Shown in pieces: positions 32,115 through 33,202 of a stretch of 33,202 bases of DNA; positions within the stretch are counted from its first letter, which is position 1; each line of letters opens with the position of its first letter. The position numbers were made by a program, and so were the translations under genes. The notes beneath the pieces are model-generated. The model worked only from the letters and a program-made list of their open reading frames with translations. It was not told the origin of the DNA and did not search any database. The stretch is from the IMG/VR virus record IMGVR_UViG_3300042517_001250, positions 1 to 33,202 of that record. One strand, 5' to 3'. The DNA is from a virus.

Positions 32115-32142
32115 AAAATGGTGAACCGAAGTCCACCATTTT
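32115..32142 (-). terminator. Strong terminator with C(UUCG)G tetraloop after major capsid gene
   Basis: Twelve-pair stem: arms 32115-32126 (AAAATGGTGAAC, plus strand) and 32131-32142 (GTCCACCATTTT). In the minus-strand RNA the one mismatch becomes a G-U wobble and the loop is UUCG closed by C-G, an exceptionally stable tetraloop. Seven T residues follow the stem on the minus strand (32118-32112, overlapping the end of the arm). It ends 19 nt from the capsid stop and gives the capsid mRNA a defined 3' end. Confidence 0.9.
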
Positions 32143-32161
32143 CTAATTTAAAGGATAGATA

Positions 32162-33202
32162 CTATGTGAGGTCAGTTCCAATGTTTATAAAGCGAACCAT
32201 TTTCCTAGGAGCATAAAGGAACGGAGTACCATAAAGCAACACCATGAATCGGAAGGCTGGACCAACAACTGCCAAATCCATTTTCATAAGTGGAGCCAAT
32301 TGCTTGAATTCCATTACCTCTTCGCTTTCTTCCATGAGTAACGCTTGGTTGGTTCCTGGCATGAAACGATTGCGGTCACGAACATGACCTGCACTACCGC
32401 CATCATATCCTGCTGTCAATTGGGTTAATGAAACCGTGAACAATGGGCTATAAACCGCATTGCCGACTGTCGCACCCGCTTGGCTTCTATAAATTTGGAA
32501 GCTAGTTGCATTATACGTTGAAGCTGAAGCTGTGAACGTAATGTCAACAGCACCTCCAGCGACAATTGTTGCAGGAGTAGCAAAGACTGTCAGCACACTT
32601 TCGCCGTAACGATTAATGGCTGATACTGCATAGATATAAGTTCCTGCATCAGAAGCGAACCACTTACCCAATGCATCAGTTGCAACTGGAGTAACCGCAG
32701 ACACAACTGGAGCAATTGGAGCATTCGCTGAAGTTGCACTAGAGGCTGAAGTTTTGGTCGGATTCTTGTTGAAGAAAATATCGTAGTTCAAATCAATGTT
32801 ACCAAATTGGGATTCAAAAGATTTTACTCTTTGTCCCATTACACCATCGGTCAAGGCATTGGTATTCGGCTGAATGAACTTGTTACCATAAAACTTCTTT
32901 ACAAAGTTTGATAACACTACTGGAGGAGCATACAAGGCTGTAGCTAAACCGAAGTTTTCAATAATACCATTAGCACCGCTTTCAATGGCTTCTTCAGACA
33001 ATACTTTACCACGCAAATCAATCACGACTTCGCTATTCATGTACTCATTAAATGAGGCAAATGCATCGTTGGATTGATGCTGTGCAATGAATCCGTTAAA
33101 CTCTTCAGGAATCATTGCTTCGTTACCGAAGTAAAGACCACGATTAAGTTTACGCAACAACCACAAAGTACCATTCTTAGCTTCTCTGTCAATAGCATCA
33201 CC
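32162..33202 (-). CDS. Major capsid protein with inserted FnIII-like domain (5' end beyond window)
   Basis: The frame is open to the window edge (about 346 residues shown), so the N-terminus is missing; internal TTG at 33166 is not the start. Visible: LWLLRKLNRGLYFGNEAMIP, GLATALYAPPVVLSNFVKKF, QRVKSFESQFGNIDLNYDIF; then an insertion at about 32400-32690 with GKWFASDAGTYIYAVSAINR and SASTYNATSFQIYRSQAG, an FnIII/Ig-like domain; then QLAPLMKMDLAVVGPAFRFM and YGTPFLYAPRKMVRFINIG, resembling the end of capsid proteins of large phages. The inserted domain probably projects from the capsid surface. The strong terminator right after it fits a very highly expressed protein. The identity rests on recalled family patterns plus gene order. 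Confidence 0.8.
   Translation of the reverse strand, partial: GDAIDREAKNGTLWLLRKLNRGLYFGNEAMIPEEFNGFIAQHQSNDAFASFNEYMNSEVVIDLRGKVLSEEAIESGANGIIENFGLATALYAPPVVLSNFVKKFYGNKFIQPNTNALTDGVMGQRVKSFESQFGNIDLNYDIFFNKNPTKTSASSATSANAPIAPVVSAVTPVATDALGKWFASDAGTYIYAVSAINRYGESVLTVFATPATIVAGGAVDITFTASASTYNATSFQIYRSQAGATVGNAVYSPLFTVSLTQLTAGYDGGSAGHVRDRNRFMPGTNQALLMEESEEVMEFKQLAPLMKMDLAVVGPAFRFMVLLYGTPFLYAPRKMVRFINIGTDLT

Noticed and set aside
33164-33166. TTG as start of the capsid gene
   Set aside because: The frame stays open upstream to the window edge and the sequence reads on in the same style, so the gene is truncated by the window.

Overview
This window is an AT-rich segment of a tailed-phage genome (or prophage) with a contractile tail. 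It covers the virion-structure region, and every gene I can support lies on the minus strand, so transcription runs from the right edge to the left. Apart from one Nudix gene, no start codon I inspected has a convincing Shine-Dalgarno sequence; leaders are A/T-rich. With the very low GC content and a protein ending in an outer-membrane-like C-terminus, this points to a phage of a Bacteroidetes (Flavobacteria-like) host. The host assignment is inference. I saw no tRNA, CRISPR, insertion sequence, integrase or attachment site.

Layout in order of transcription. (1) 33202-32162: 3' part of the major capsid protein with an inserted fibronectin-III-like domain, closed by a very strong terminator with a UUCG tetraloop. 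(2) 32075-28186: small acidic protein, head-tail connector candidate, Nudix hydrolase, Cys-motif connector protein, HK97-gp10-like tail-completion candidate and a second FnIII protein. (3) 28158-24197: three tandem genes that share repeated modules. The last one is a 773-residue AAA+ ATPase. This is the least explained part of the window. (4) 24193-21022: tail-terminator candidate, a small ORF, tail sheath and tail tube, closed by a second terminator. (5) 20942-14515: an anchored, possible envelope-spanning protein, two overlapping tail-assembly-chaperone-like ORFs, a tape measure protein and a 1071-residue hub that carries a lysozyme and an M15 peptidase. (6) 14518-2234: spike, baseplate proteins (DUF6046-like, gp25-like, gpJ-like), two beta-helix proteins, adhesion/fibre proteins and a collar-domain tail fibre, ending in a third terminator at about 2132-2166. 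(7) 2002-1: a separate DNA-metabolism cluster with a small conserved hypothetical, RNase HI and a UvsW-like SF2 helicase cut by the left edge.

The genes in (1)-(6) together build the capsid shell, neck, sheath and tube, baseplate with wall-degrading hub and spike, and host-recognition fibres. Terminase, portal and protease are not in the window; they probably lie to the right. The tape measure length (595 residues at about 0.15 nm per residue) suggests a tail of about 90 nm.

The points most worth a second look are the modular three-gene AAA+ locus, the dual-lysin hub fusion with a Cys where the GH24 Thr is expected, a 27-bp element repeated in two intergenic gaps, the single consensus Shine-Dalgarno in front of the Nudix gene, and the chaperone overlap that would need a +1 or -2 frameshift.
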